Source of the DNA: DASQMT01 sp963827335
Lineage (GTDB): Bacteria > Actinomycetota > Thermoleophilia > Solirubrobacterales > Solirubrobacteraceae
Assembly: GCA_963827335.1 (NCBI GenBank)
Contig: CAWHAP010000015.1
Span: 558,001-622,000, forward strand
DNA: 64,000 nt
Direction: 5' to 3'
Both the position numbers and the translations under genes were made by a program. How positions within the stretch are numbered: position 1 is the stretch's first letter; each line of letters begins with the position of its first letter. The notes below the pieces were generated by a model, which was given only the letters and a program-made list of their open reading frames with translations, had not been told where the DNA came from and did not search any database. Below are positions 24,457 to 32,702 of this stretch, one piece after another.

Positions 24457-26235
24457 TCAGCGCACCGGCACGACGAAACGCGCGCGGTGCTCGTCGAACT
24501 CCGACACGCGCGCGACGGCGTCGATCACCCATTTCCCGGCGGGCGCCAGCGGCGCACCCGCGATCACGTAATGGCCCGGCCCGGCCGGGCGGGTCGGGAG
24601 CTCGATCGGGTCGATCCCCTCGGCCGGCAGCGCCGCCCGGACCGTCAGCGTGCGCGCTCCGTCCCACTGGCGGCCGTCGGCGCGGTCGAAGAGGTACAGG
24701 TGCAGCTCGTTCGGCCCGGCCTGCGCGGGCTCGACCGTGAGCTCCGCGCGCGCGGGCCCGAGATCGGCCGAGCCCGAGAACGGCCCGCCGGCCTGCGCGG
24801 TGCCGGGCGAGTACCCGGCGAGCGCGCCCGTGGCCGCGAGCGCGGCGACCCCGAGCGCCACCTCGGCGCGCAGCGCCCGGCGCAGTGCCACGCCCGCGCG
24901 GCCGGGCGGCCCGCCGCCCGCGGCGGCCGCCGCGAGCGCAGGGAGCGTCCGGCGGCGGTTCCACCAGCCCGCGCACAGCAGCGCCAGCACCAGCACGCTC
25001 TTGACCACGATCGCGCGCCCGTAGGCCGTGCCGGCGAGGTCGCCGATCGCCTCGAGCTGGAGGACCGACTGCGCGATCCCGCCGGCGAGCAGCGCGGCCA
25101 CCGCGACGAGCGCGACCGTCGAGAAGTGGCCGACGGCGGCGGAGAGCAAGCGCGTGCGGTCGGCCGGCTCGAGCCGGCGCGTCGCGCCCGGGAGCGCGAG
25201 GAGGAGCACGGCGATCCCGCCGATCCAGGCCGAGGCGGCGAGCACGTGGACGACGTTCGCGGGCAGCAGCACGGCGACCGGGTCCTGCACGCTCGCGTGC
25301 CCGCCCAGGGCCGGCAGGCATGCGAGCCAGGCGAGCGGCAGGGCCAGCGCGACGGTCCACGCGCCGGGCCGCGGAACGGCCACGCCCGCCGCGCCCACGA
25401 CGGCCGGCCGCAGCGCCGGCACGCGGTCGCGCCCGGCGGCGGCCAGGCCGAGCACGAGCGCCCACGCGAGCGCGCCTGCGGCCCACACCGTGCCGAAGCG
25501 CGTGTCGAGCACGTCGCCGACCGCGCCGAGCCCGGCCCAGAACGTCGTGCCGCCGGCGGTCGCCGCCTGGAGCGGCAGCGCGGCGAGCGACGCGACCAGC
25601 CCCGCCGCGCCCGCGGCGAGCAGCGCCCGGCGCCAGCGCGCCGCGAACGCGTCCCCGGCCGCGCCCCACGCGCCGTCCGGCAGCGCGAGCGCGGCGAGTG
25701 CCGGCAGCCAGACGAGGACGAGCACCGCGAGCGCCCCGAGCGCGAGCGCGATCGCCGCGAACTGCAGTGCGCGCGCGGCGGCGAAGGCGACCGACGTCAC
25801 CGGCCCCGCGGCGCCCTGCTCGTCCAGCAGCTCGCCGACCGTCGCCGCCCCGGCCGCGCCGCCCGCGCCGACGCCGAAGACGAAGCCGCCGGAGACGGGG
25901 TGGGAGTCGGCGGAGACGACGCGGTACGTCGCCGTGTAGCCGCCGTCCGGGAGCCCGCCGCGCAGCCGCACCGCGACCGAGCGGTCGTCGCCGGCCGGGT
26001 GGACGGCGTCGCCCTCCTGCACCTGCGCGCCCCGCGCGTCGTAGACGCGCACGGCGCCGAACGCGATCTCCACCGGCTCGCTGAACCGCAGCACCACCGC
26101 ACGGGGCGCGGCGTCGAGCGCGGCGCCGCGCTCGGGCGTGGTCGCCGCCAGCAGCGCGTGCGCCGGCGCCGGCGCGGCGGCGACCGCCGTGCCGAGCACG
26201 GCGAGCACGAGCGCGCGCCGGAGGCGGCGGATCAC
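24457..26235 (-). CDS. CopC-CopD fusion copper-transport protein with extra C-terminal domain
   Basis: 592 aa. Signal peptide, then a CopC beta domain (HALLAATTPERGAALDAAP, VVSADSHPVSGGFVFGV; N-terminal His and the internal DSH motif are the copper ligands of the family), then about eight membrane helices of CopD (WLACLPALGGHASV, NVVHVLAASAWIGGIAVLLL, TAYGRAIVVKSVLVLALLCAG). The last 110 residues form an exported beta domain (AELTVEPAQAGPNELHLYLF ... GKWVIDAVARVSEFD) found at the end of many actinobacterial CopD proteins. It should move copper across the membrane. GTG 26235 overlaps the upstream stop (GTGA), so translation is coupled. Confidence 0.9.
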   Translation of the reverse strand: MIRRLRRALVLAVLGTAVAAAPAPAHALLAATTPERGAALDAAPRAVVLRFSEPVEIAFGAVRVYDARGAQVQEGDAVHPAGDDRSVAVRLRGGLPDGGYTATYRVVSADSHPVSGGFVFGVGAGGAAGAATVGELLDEQGAAGPVTSVAFAAARALQFAAIALALGALAVLVLVWLPALAALALPDGAWGAAGDAFAARWRRALLAAGAAGLVASLAALPLQAATAGGTTFWAGLGAVGDVLDTRFGTVWAAGALAWALVLGLAAAGRDRVPALRPAVVGAAGVAVPRPGAWTVALALPLAWLACLPALGGHASVQDPVAVLLPANVVHVLAASAWIGGIAVLLLALPGATRRLEPADRTRLLSAAVGHFSTVALVAVAALLAGGIAQSVLQLEAIGDLAGTAYGRAIVVKSVLVLALLCAGWWNRRRTLPALAAAAAGGGPPGRAGVALRRALRAEVALGVAALAATGALAGYSPGTAQAGGPFSGSADLGPARAELTVEPAQAGPNELHLYLFDRADGRQWDGARTLTVRAALPAEGIDPIELPTRPAGPGHYVIAGAPLAPAGKWVIDAVARVSEFDEHRARFVVPVR

Positions 26236-26900
26236 CAGGCCTCCGCCGGGGTCGCCGGGTCCTGCGCCGCCCGGCGCCGGTGGCGGATGACGAACACCGC
26301 GAGGCAGCAGGCGATCGCGAACGCCGCGAAGCCGAAGATCGCGGCGAGCGGCGGTCCGCCGCCCGGGAGCGGCGTCCAGAACAGCGTGCCGGCGATCGCG
26401 CCCCGCTCGCCGCCGACCTCGATCGGGATGCGCCAGTCGAGCACCTTCGTCCGCACGGACTCGTCGCGCACCTGCGGCGGCTTCGCCTGCGACATCCAGT
26501 GGAAGCGATGGTCGTGCCACTCGAAGCGGCCGGTGCGCCCGACCTCCTGCCAGCGCGGGGGGCCCTTCCCGTCCACGCCGGCGGGCACGTCGACGCGGGC
26601 GAAGCGGTCGTCGTTGAGGTAGTGGGCCTCCGAGTCGAGGTTGACCTCGACGCGCCCGTCGGCGCCGATGCGCGCGTAGGGCTCGCCGTCGTAGCCCTCG
26701 ATCACGACGTCCCGATCGCTCGTGTTGTGCAGGAGCAGCCGGTCGTCGCGGTTGAGGACCTCGACGGTCAGGCCGTCCGTCGCGGGCGTCACGGCCCGGA
26801 TCCGGGAGAGGTAGTTCGGGTCGCCCTCGTGCGCCGCGGCGGCCGGGGCGAGGGCCGCGAGCGCGGCGGCGGCGAGGAGCGCCGCGAGCCGGGCGGTCAC
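26232..26900 (-). CDS. exported membrane-anchored protein of the copper operon
   Basis: 222 aa. N-terminal signal peptide ending AAAAHEG, a roughly 145-residue extracytoplasmic domain (LTVEVLNRDDRLLLHNTSDR, HDHRFHWMSQAKPP) and one C-terminal membrane helix (AAIFGFAAFAIACCLAVFVI) with a basic cytoplasmic tail. The His-rich HDHRFHWM segment could bind metal. Proteins of this layout recur between ycnI and copCD in actinobacteria but have no assigned function. Start and stop overlap its neighbours by four bases (GTGA) on both sides. Confidence 0.8.
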   Translation of the reverse strand: MTARLAALLAAAALAALAPAAAAHEGDPNYLSRIRAVTPATDGLTVEVLNRDDRLLLHNTSDRDVVIEGYDGEPYARIGADGRVEVNLDSEAHYLNDDRFARVDVPAGVDGKGPPRWQEVGRTGRFEWHDHRFHWMSQAKPPQVRDESVRTKVLDWRIPIEVGGERGAIAGTLFWTPLPGGGPPLAAIFGFAAFAIACCLAVFVIRHRRRAAQDPATPAEAW

Positions 26901-27565
26901 GTCGCCTCCCTGGGCCGGCGCCGCAGGGCGACCGCCAGCGCCGCGGCGCCGAGCGCGAGCCCGGCGCCGCCGAGCACGATGCCCAGCGTGCCGCCGCCGC
27001 CGTCGTCGGCCGCCGCGACAGGCTCGGGCCGCCCCGGCGCGGCCTCGGCGGCCGGGGCCGGATCCCCGCCCTCGCCCTCCCCGCCCGCGTTCTGGCGCGC
27101 CGCGGCCGCGCTGATCGTCGTCACCGCGGCGGGGTTCTCGGCGTCGGGCGGCCCGATCCAGGCGGCCTCCTCGCCGTCGTCATAGCGCTGCACGGCCTTC
27201 CACGCGAGCTCGCCCTCGCGCTCGGGCGTCGCGGCGAGGAAGGCGAAGCGGACGAACCCGTCGGCGGCGAGCCGCCCGCGCCAGCGCACCACGCCCGCGC
27301 TGCCGTCCGCGGCGGGCTCGACGGTGCGCTTCCAGCCGGGCTGGTCCTCGAAGGAGAACGGCAGCACGCCCCTGGGGATCTGCAGCGCGACCTCCGTCGT
27401 GTGCGCCTCGCGCTCCCCCGGCACGAGCAGCTCGAACTGCACCGGGTCGCCGGGCGCCGCCACGCTCGGCGTCACCTGCACGTGCGCGGCGGCCGGCGCC
27501 GCGACGGCCACCAGCCAGGCGACCGCCGCCGGCGCGGCGCGGCGTGCGATGCGGGCACGCATCAT
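26897..27565 (-). CDS. YcnI/DUF1775 copper-binding protein
   Basis: 222 aa. Signal peptide (Ala-rich, cleaved before HVQVTP), then the YcnI domain; the mature protein begins with the conserved histidine that, with a Trp, binds Cu(II) in the characterised Bacillus protein. Other blocks: VPGEREAHTTEVALQIPRGV, SFEDQPGW and FLAATPEREGELAWKAVQRY. A Gly/Ala/Pro linker and a C-terminal membrane helix (LGIVLGGAGLALGAAALAVA) anchor it outside the membrane. Two Met codons open the gene; ATG 27565 overlaps the CopC stop (ATGA). Confidence 0.92.
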   Translation of the reverse strand: MMRARIARRAAPAAVAWLVAVAAPAAAHVQVTPSVAAPGDPVQFELLVPGEREAHTTEVALQIPRGVLPFSFEDQPGWKRTVEPAADGSAGVVRWRGRLAADGFVRFAFLAATPEREGELAWKAVQRYDDGEEAAWIGPPDAENPAAVTTISAAAARQNAGGEGEGGDPAPAAEAAPGRPEPVAAADDGGGGTLGIVLGGAGLALGAAALAVALRRRPREAT

Positions 27566-27930
27566 CCGAGCCGGAACCGGAACGAGCCGCGCTGCCGGTG
27601 CCCGTCGACGGCCTTGATCGTCCAGCTCGCCTTGTAGCGGCCGGCGCCCAGCCCGCCCTTCAGGCGCACCTTCAGGCGGGCGACGTTGCGCGGGTCGCGC
27701 CCGCCGCCGGGCCTGGAGACGACGACCCTGCCCGGGCCCTTCACGCGCAGCGTGCCGCGCTGGATCGGCTGCGTGAACGTCACCGTGACGGTGCGCAGCG
27801 AGGTGCTCGACGACGAGCCCGCGGACGGGCTCGTCGACTTGACCTCGGTGTGGGCGAGCGCGGGCGGGGCGGTCGCGGCGAGCGCGGCGGCGGCGAGCGC
27901 GGCGAGGGAGGCGAGGCGGCGTCGGGTCAT
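27562..27930 (-). CDS. copC: CopC-domain periplasmic-type copper protein
   Basis: 122 aa. Signal peptide ending APPALAHTEVKSTSPSAG, so the mature protein starts with His as in CopC. The rest is a short cupredoxin-like CopC domain (TVTFTQPIQRGTLRVKG, SWTIKAVDGHRQRGSF, with DGH in place of the usual DSH). It chelates copper outside the membrane and may hand it to the CopCD fusion two genes downstream. ATG 27930 is preceded by GGAGAT at 27935-27940, a clear ribosome binding site that decides the start over an upstream ATG at 27948. Confidence 0.9.
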   Translation of the reverse strand: MTRRRLASLAALAAAALAATAPPALAHTEVKSTSPSAGSSSSTSLRTVTVTFTQPIQRGTLRVKGPGRVVVSRPGGGRDPRNVARLKVRLKGGLGAGRYKASWTIKAVDGHRQRGSFRFRLG

Positions 27931-27947
27931 CGGGATCTCCTCGGGCA

Positions 27948-28970
27948 TCAGCGGCTGACGGTCGCGGTGGTGGTGGCGATGCGGTCACCGGCGCGGGCGG
28001 TGACCGTGAGGGCTGCGGGACGGCGGAGCCGGCCCAGCGCGCGGCGGGCGGACGGCTTGAGCCGCACGGGCACCGCGACGGTCCCTCCGGCGCCGACCGT
28101 GGCGTCCGCGCGGCCGAGCAGCGGCGACTTCATCCCGAGCTTGCGGGCGCGCGCCCGCGACACGGTGAGCACGACGGCCGCGCGGGCGCCGGCCGGGCCG
28201 GACACGGTCACCGTGGTCCCGTCTTCCGCCAGCGACCGCGCCGCGGGCGACGCGGTGGGGAGCGCGACCCGCAGCGGCGCGGCCGCGGCGGTCAGCCGCG
28301 CGATCTCGTCCCGGGCCGCCTGGAGCGCCGCCAGCGCGCCGGCGACGGCGGTCTTCAGGCTCGCGATCTCCGCCGTGAGCGGCGCGGTCTCGTGCTCGAG
28401 GTAGCCGGCGTTGAGCGCGGCGGTCGTCGTCTGGACCTCGTCGGCCGGCGTGTACACCCCGCCCGGCAGCGCCTCGCAGGCCGCCTCCGGGTCGGGCGCC
28501 GTCGCGAGGTCGACCCCCGTGCGCGCCGCGACCACCGGGATCCAGGTCGCCGGGTCGTCCTCGAAGCCCGCGGCCTCCTTCTGGAACGGGACGTAGGCGT
28601 AGAACGGGTCCTCGCCCTGCCACGCCTCGATCGCCGCCTCGGTCTGGAGAGCCGCGGTCCGGCACGTCGCGTGGACCTGCGCGCCGGTCCCGCCCTCGGC
28701 GATCCACTGCGAGAACGGGATCGTGCCGCGATACGGGTTCGGGAGCCGCGAGAACGTCAGCACGCCGTTCGGCGCGCCGAGCCCGTTCGTCTCGCGGAAC
28801 ACGGCGGTGAAGCCGTGATTGGTCACGACGTGGCGCGTCTGGTCGGTCAGCGCGCCGTTCTGCATCACGCGCGCGGTGTCCGTGTACACCGACGGGTGGG
28901 CGCCGGCCGTGGCCGGGACGGCGAGGACGGCGGCGGCGCCGAGCGCGCCGGCGAGGCGGAGGGAGGTCAT
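27948..28970 (-). CDS. exported protein of unknown function, coiled-coil and beta-tail
   Basis: 340 aa. Signal peptide (ending VPATAGAHPSVYTD), a globular region with HVVTNHGFTAVFRETNG and FSQWIAEGGTGAQVHATCRT, a helical segment around TAEIASLKTAVAGALAALQA that reads as a coiled coil, and a C-terminal beta region resembling Ig-like or wall-binding repeats (VTVSGPAGARAAVVLTVSRA). I do not recognise the family. The mature N terminus again begins with His, as in CopC and YcnI, which may mean copper. The ATG overlaps the upstream stop (ATGA) and CopC starts 17 bases after its own stop. Confidence 0.75.
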   Translation of the reverse strand: MTSLRLAGALGAAAVLAVPATAGAHPSVYTDTARVMQNGALTDQTRHVVTNHGFTAVFRETNGLGAPNGVLTFSRLPNPYRGTIPFSQWIAEGGTGAQVHATCRTAALQTEAAIEAWQGEDPFYAYVPFQKEAAGFEDDPATWIPVVAARTGVDLATAPDPEAACEALPGGVYTPADEVQTTTAALNAGYLEHETAPLTAEIASLKTAVAGALAALQAARDEIARLTAAAAPLRVALPTASPAARSLAEDGTTVTVSGPAGARAAVVLTVSRARARKLGMKSPLLGRADATVGAGGTVAVPVRLKPSARRALGRLRRPAALTVTARAGDRIATTTATVSR

Positions 28971-30136
28971 CGGATGGCTCCGGTGTTCGAAGTGGATCGC
29001 TCGGCGCGAGCGCCGCGCGGGATGAAGACGGCCTGGTAGCGGCCGGGGCGGGGATCGGCCATGCGGATGCGGAAGCGCCCGCCGCGAGCCTGCGTCGCGG
29101 CGGTGGCGCGGACGGCGCCGCGCCGCAGCAACAGGACCCGGCCCGGCAGCCGCGGGCGGACGGTGCCGCGGACGACGACCGCGCCGCCGGCCCGCTCGCG
29201 GACGCGGATGCGCACCGTCGAGACGACCGTGATCGTGCGCGTCTGCGAGCCGAGGCCCTCGGCCACGGCGCGCACGCGCGCCGTCTCGCCGACCGGCAGC
29301 AGCAGCGAGAACGAGCCGTCGGCCTGCGTGACGGCGCGGCGCACGACGGCGCGGCGAGCGCGCGCGGTGACCTCCACGGCCACGCCGGCGCGGGCGGGCG
29401 CGACGCGCCCGCGGACGGCCACGCGGCCGCCGCCGACGACGCGCCGCGGCGCCTCCAGCGCGACCGCCGTCGTGGTCACGGCGCCGCCCGGCGGCGGCAG
29501 TGGCGTCCCGCCCGGCCCCGGCGCGGCGCAGCTCCCGGCGACGAAGTCGGCGCCGACCTCGGTGCCGGCCGGGTCGACCCCGCCCGGGGCGCGGTCGACC
29601 CAGTGCGGCGCCGTCCCCGTCGCGCCGTCGTAGGTCAGCGCGAACGGCCGCGCGAGCACGGTTCCCGCGGGGACGGCGGGCAGGTCGATCGCGACCGCGC
29701 CGCCCGGCCCGGCGACGGCCTCGCCGCTCGTCGGCCCGGCGCTCGCGAAGCCGCCGGCGAGCGTCCACGTGCCGTGGTCGAAGCGCACGGCCGCCCCGCG
29801 CGGGGCCTCGGCGCGCACGTAGCGTGTGGCCCCGCCGGCCGTGTAGAGGAACGCGAAGCCGGCCGCGTCGGAGTCCTCGTGGGCCGGCTCCCACACCGCG
29901 ACACGGGGCCGCATCACCGCCTGCAGGCGGCCGCCGGACTCCGCGAGCCAGGCCGCCGTCACGTCGGTGTTGTCGTGGTGGCCGTCGCCGGCGGCGTCGG
30001 TGATCTGGGCGGCGCCGCAGGGCGGCGGGATCGCGGCAGCCGCCGGCGCGGCCTGGGCCGCGGCGGCCAGCGCACCTGCCATGCAGGCGCGGGTGGCGAG
30101 GGCTGCCCCTCGCCGGGGCGGTCGTGGAGCGCGCAC
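28967..30136 (-). CDS. exported protein of unknown function, first gene of the copper operon
   Basis: 389 aa. N-terminal signal, then a region of about 180 residues like DOMON or dehydrogenase-associated exported proteins (AAQITDAAGDGHHDNTDVTA, FAFLYTAGGATRYVRAEAP), a Pro/Gly linker, and two tandem carboxypeptidase-regulatory-like beta domains (VRGRVAPARAGVAVEVTARA and VRGTVRPRLPGRVLLLRRG). Such proteins bind or decorate the wall; the ligand is unknown. GTG 30136 is supported by GAGGAGG 8 bases upstream. It heads a run of six coupled genes down to the CopCD fusion, so the operon promoter should lie just 5' of it. Confidence 0.75.
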   Translation of the reverse strand: MRAPRPPRRGAALATRACMAGALAAAAQAAPAAAAIPPPCGAAQITDAAGDGHHDNTDVTAAWLAESGGRLQAVMRPRVAVWEPAHEDSDAAGFAFLYTAGGATRYVRAEAPRGAAVRFDHGTWTLAGGFASAGPTSGEAVAGPGGAVAIDLPAVPAGTVLARPFALTYDGATGTAPHWVDRAPGGVDPAGTEVGADFVAGSCAAPGPGGTPLPPPGGAVTTTAVALEAPRRVVGGGRVAVRGRVAPARAGVAVEVTARARRAVVRRAVTQADGSFSLLLPVGETARVRAVAEGLGSQTRTITVVSTVRIRVRERAGGAVVVRGTVRPRLPGRVLLLRRGAVRATAATQARGGRFRIRMADPRPGRYQAVFIPRGARAERSTSNTGAIR

Positions 30137-30208
30137 GCGCTCGTCCTCCTCGGTTCGCTGGGCTGGGACCGGGCGCGCGCCCGGGCTCAGCCCTGGAACC
30201 GCGCGCCG

Positions 30209-30568
30209 CTAGCTGGGGACGTGCAGCGGCGCGGGCGGCGGGCGCATGGCCAGCGCGGCGGCCAGCAGGCGGCCGGTGCGGCGCACGAGGACGACCGTGG
30301 ACGGCCGCGGGACGGCGACGGCGCGGCGGCGGCGCGGCACGTGCCGCTCGCGCAGCCGGACGATGAGCCGCTCGCCGGGCATGACCCGGTGGGCGACGAG
30401 CGCGAACAGGCTGATGGCCGGGGCCATCGCGAGCATGAACGCCGGCGCGGTGAGGACGAGCGCGACGGCGACGACGAGGAGCACGGCCGGCAGGAGCCGG
30501 CGAGGCATGGGCTGTGCGCGCAACCGGGCCATCGCGGCAATCGAAGCTAGCACGGAGGTCCAGGCCAT
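30209..30568 (-). CDS. small membrane protein of unknown function
   Basis: 119 aa. Two adjacent hydrophobic segments (AVLLVVAVALVLTAPAFMLA and MAPAISLFALVAHRV) are followed by an Arg-rich cytoplasmic tail (RLRERHVPRRRRAVAV, VLVRRTG). No family recognised. Alternative starts are the Met codons at residues 13 and 21. It lies 72 bases before the copper operon on the same strand and is divergent from the ZnuA-like gene. Confidence 0.55.
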   Translation of the reverse strand: MAWTSVLASIAAMARLRAQPMPRRLLPAVLLVVAVALVLTAPAFMLAMAPAISLFALVAHRVMPGERLIVRLRERHVPRRRRAVAVPRPSTVVLVRRTGRLLAAALAMRPPPAPLHVPS

Positions 30569-30615
30569 CCGCTCGTGGTGACGCGGGCGCCGTGTGAAGA
30601 ATTCCGCGCTCTCGA

Positions 30616-30636
30616 TGAAAACGAGAACGATCCTCA
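30616..30636. promoter_or_regulatory. possible metal-regulator (Zur-like) operator
   Basis: TGAAAACGA and, 3 bases later, the inverted half TGAGGATCG (read on the minus strand) form an imperfect palindrome ending 2 bases before the -10 box at 30638. The half TGAAAACGA is like actinobacterial Zur half-sites. The downstream gene is a metal-binding lipoprotein, which fits. Degenerate, so tentative. Confidence 0.35.
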
Positions 30637-30637
30637 G

Positions 30638-30643
30638 TAAGCT
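30638..30643 (+). promoter_or_regulatory. -10 box (TAAGCT) of the ZnuA-like gene
   Basis: TAAGCT ends 8 bases before the ATG at 30652; no Shine-Dalgarno sequence. Confidence 0.5.
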
Positions 30644-30651
30644 CCTGGCCG

Positions 30652-31576
30652 ATGCTCCGCACCGTCCTGCTCGCCAGCCTCCTCACCGCCGCCGCCGCGC
30701 TCGGGGCGTGCGGTGACGGCTCCGCCGGCGCGGAGGGGAAGATCACGGTCGTCGCCACGACGACGCAGGCCGCGGACCTGACGCGCGCGGTCGCCGGCGG
30801 GCGCGCCGACGTCGTCGGCCTGCTGCCCGCCAACGCGGACCCGCACGACTACGAGATCCGCCCGGACGATGTGAAGGCGCTCGCGGACGCCCAGCTCGTC
30901 GTGCGCTCCGGGGGCGACCTCGACGCGATGGCTCGACGCCGCGATCGAGAGCTCGGGCACCGACGCGCCGGCGCTGTCGCTGCTCGACCACGTCGCGGAG
31001 CGCGAGCACGACGGCGAGGTGGACCCCCACTGGTGGCAGGACCCGCGCAACGCCGTGCGGGCGGTCGCCGCGATCGAGGCCGCGCTGGCCCGGGCCGACC
31101 CGGAGGGCGCCGCGGCCTACGAGCAGGCCGCACGCGCCTACACCGCCCGCATCGAGCGGCTCGACGCCGCGGTCGCGGACTGCCTGGACCGGCTCGCGCC
31201 CGCGCAGCGCAAGCTCGTCACCACCCACGACGCGCTCGGCTACTACGCAGCGCGCTACGGCCTCGAGGTGATCGGCGCCGTCATCCCGTCGCTGTCGACC
31301 CAGGCCCAGGCCTCGGCGGGCGAGGTGACGGACCTGGTCGCGACGATCCGGCGCGAGGGCGTGCGCGCGATCTTCGCCGAGCGCTCCGTCAACCCCGAGC
31401 TCGAGCGCGTCGTCGCGGGCGAGTCCGGCGCGCGCATCGGGGACGCGCTCTACGCCGACACGCTCGGGCCCGCGGACTCCGACGGCGCGACCTACCTCGG
31501 CTCGATCGCCGCGAACACGCGCGCCATCGCCGGCGGGCTGAGCGGCGGGACGCTCAGCTGCGACCTTCCGGGCTGA
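30652..31576 (+). pseudogene. metal ABC transporter solute-binding lipoprotein (ZnuA/TroA family), frameshifted
   Basis: Lipoprotein signal (MLRTVLLASLLTAAAALGAC, lipobox LGAC). The ZnuA fold follows: VVATTTQAADLTRAVAGGRA, GLLPANADPHDYEIRP (first His ligand), then after a shift DPHWWQDPRNA, TTHDALGYYAARYGL, IFAERSVNPELE and YADTLG. Frame is lost at about 30928 (GCGATGG): reading on one base later restores WLDAAIESSGTDAPALSLLD, so one extra base is present; 925 nt would give 307 aa if corrected. The His-rich loop of zinc-specific members is absent, so Mn or Zn cannot be told apart. No permease or ATPase gene lies beside it. Sequencing error or true pseudogene. Confidence 0.85.
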
Positions 31577-31610
31577 GCGGGTTCACGCAGCGCCCGTCCC
31601 GGGGAGATCG

Positions 31611-32702
31611 GTGCGGATGACCCCCGAGCGCGTCGTCCAGCTCCGTCCCCGCACCGTCCTGCAGGTGGCGGGCGTGCTGCTGGCCGTCGCGGCCGCGCTG
31701 TGGATCGTCTTCGTGGCGATCCGCGTCCTCACCTGGGTGCTCGTGGCGCTGTTCCTCGCGCTGGCGCTGAACCCGGCGGTGGTCTACCTCGAGCAGCACG
31801 GGCTGCGCCGGCGGGGCGCCGCCACGGCGGTCATCTACCTCGCCGCGATCGCCGTGATCGCGCTCCTGGCGGCGCTCCTGCTCCCCCCGCTGGTCGACGA
31901 GGCCGAGGGGCTGAGCGAGGCGGTGCCCGACTACGTCGAGGACATCACCGCCGGCCGCGGGCCGCTCGGGTTCCTCGAGCGCGACTACGAGATCGTCGAG
32001 CGCGTCCGCTCCGCCGTCGAGCGCGACGGCGGCTCGCTGCTGGGCGGCAGCGCGGGCACGCTCGTGGACCTCGGCCGCGGCGTCCTCACCGGCATCGTCG
32101 GCGTCATCACGATCATCTTCCTGACGCTGTTCATGCTGCTGGAGGGTCCGGCCTGGGTCGAGCGCGGGCTCGCGCTGCTGCCGCCCGCCTCGCGGCCCCG
32201 CTGGAGCAACGTCGGTCACCGGATCGCGCAGACGGTGTCGGGCTACGTGACGGGCAACCTGCTGCTGTCGCTGATCGCCGGCGTCAGCTCGACGATCGCC
32301 CTGCTGATCATGGGCGTGCCGTTCCCGCTCGCCCTCGGGCTCGTCGTGGCCATCCTCGACCTGATCCCGCTGGCGGGCGCGACGCTGGCCGGCCTGATGC
32401 TGGCCACGGTCGGCTTCCTCACCTCGGTGGAGGCCGGGATCGTCCTGCTCGTGTTCTTCGTCCTCTACCAGCAGCTGGAGAACCACGTGCTGCAGCCGCT
32501 CGTCTACGGGCGCACGGTGCAGCTCTCGCCGCTCGTCGTGCTCATCTCGATCCTGGTGGGGGCGGAGGTCGCGGGCGTGCTCGGCGCGCTCGGCGCGATC
32601 CCCATCGCCGGCACGCTGCAGATCCTGCTGCTCGACTGGCTCGCCCACCGCCGCGCGCGCGACGGCGAGGAGCGCCTCGCCGCCATCGCGCCGGACGGCT
32701 AG
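31611..32702 (+). CDS. AI-2E transporter/PerM-family membrane protein
   Basis: 363 aa from GTG 31611; ATG 31617 is equally possible, with GGGGAG at 31601-31606 as ribosome binding site. Two N-terminal membrane helices (VLLAVAAALWIVFVAIRVLT and WVLVALFLALALNPAVVYL), a third helix, a cytoplasmic-side loop, then further helices with the family motif VVAILDLIPLAGATLAGLML and the downstream YQQLENHVLQPLVYGR. Family members have been linked to AI-2 or other small-solute export and Na+/H+ exchange; no function can be assigned. It starts 35 bases after the ZnuA-like stop. Confidence 0.9.
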   Translation: MRMTPERVVQLRPRTVLQVAGVLLAVAAALWIVFVAIRVLTWVLVALFLALALNPAVVYLEQHGLRRRGAATAVIYLAAIAVIALLAALLLPPLVDEAEGLSEAVPDYVEDITAGRGPLGFLERDYEIVERVRSAVERDGGSLLGGSAGTLVDLGRGVLTGIVGVITIIFLTLFMLLEGPAWVERGLALLPPASRPRWSNVGHRIAQTVSGYVTGNLLLSLIAGVSSTIALLIMGVPFPLALGLVVAILDLIPLAGATLAGLMLATVGFLTSVEAGIVLLVFFVLYQQLENHVLQPLVYGRTVQLSPLVVLISILVGAEVAGVLGALGAIPIAGTLQILLLDWLAHRRARDGEERLAAIAPDG

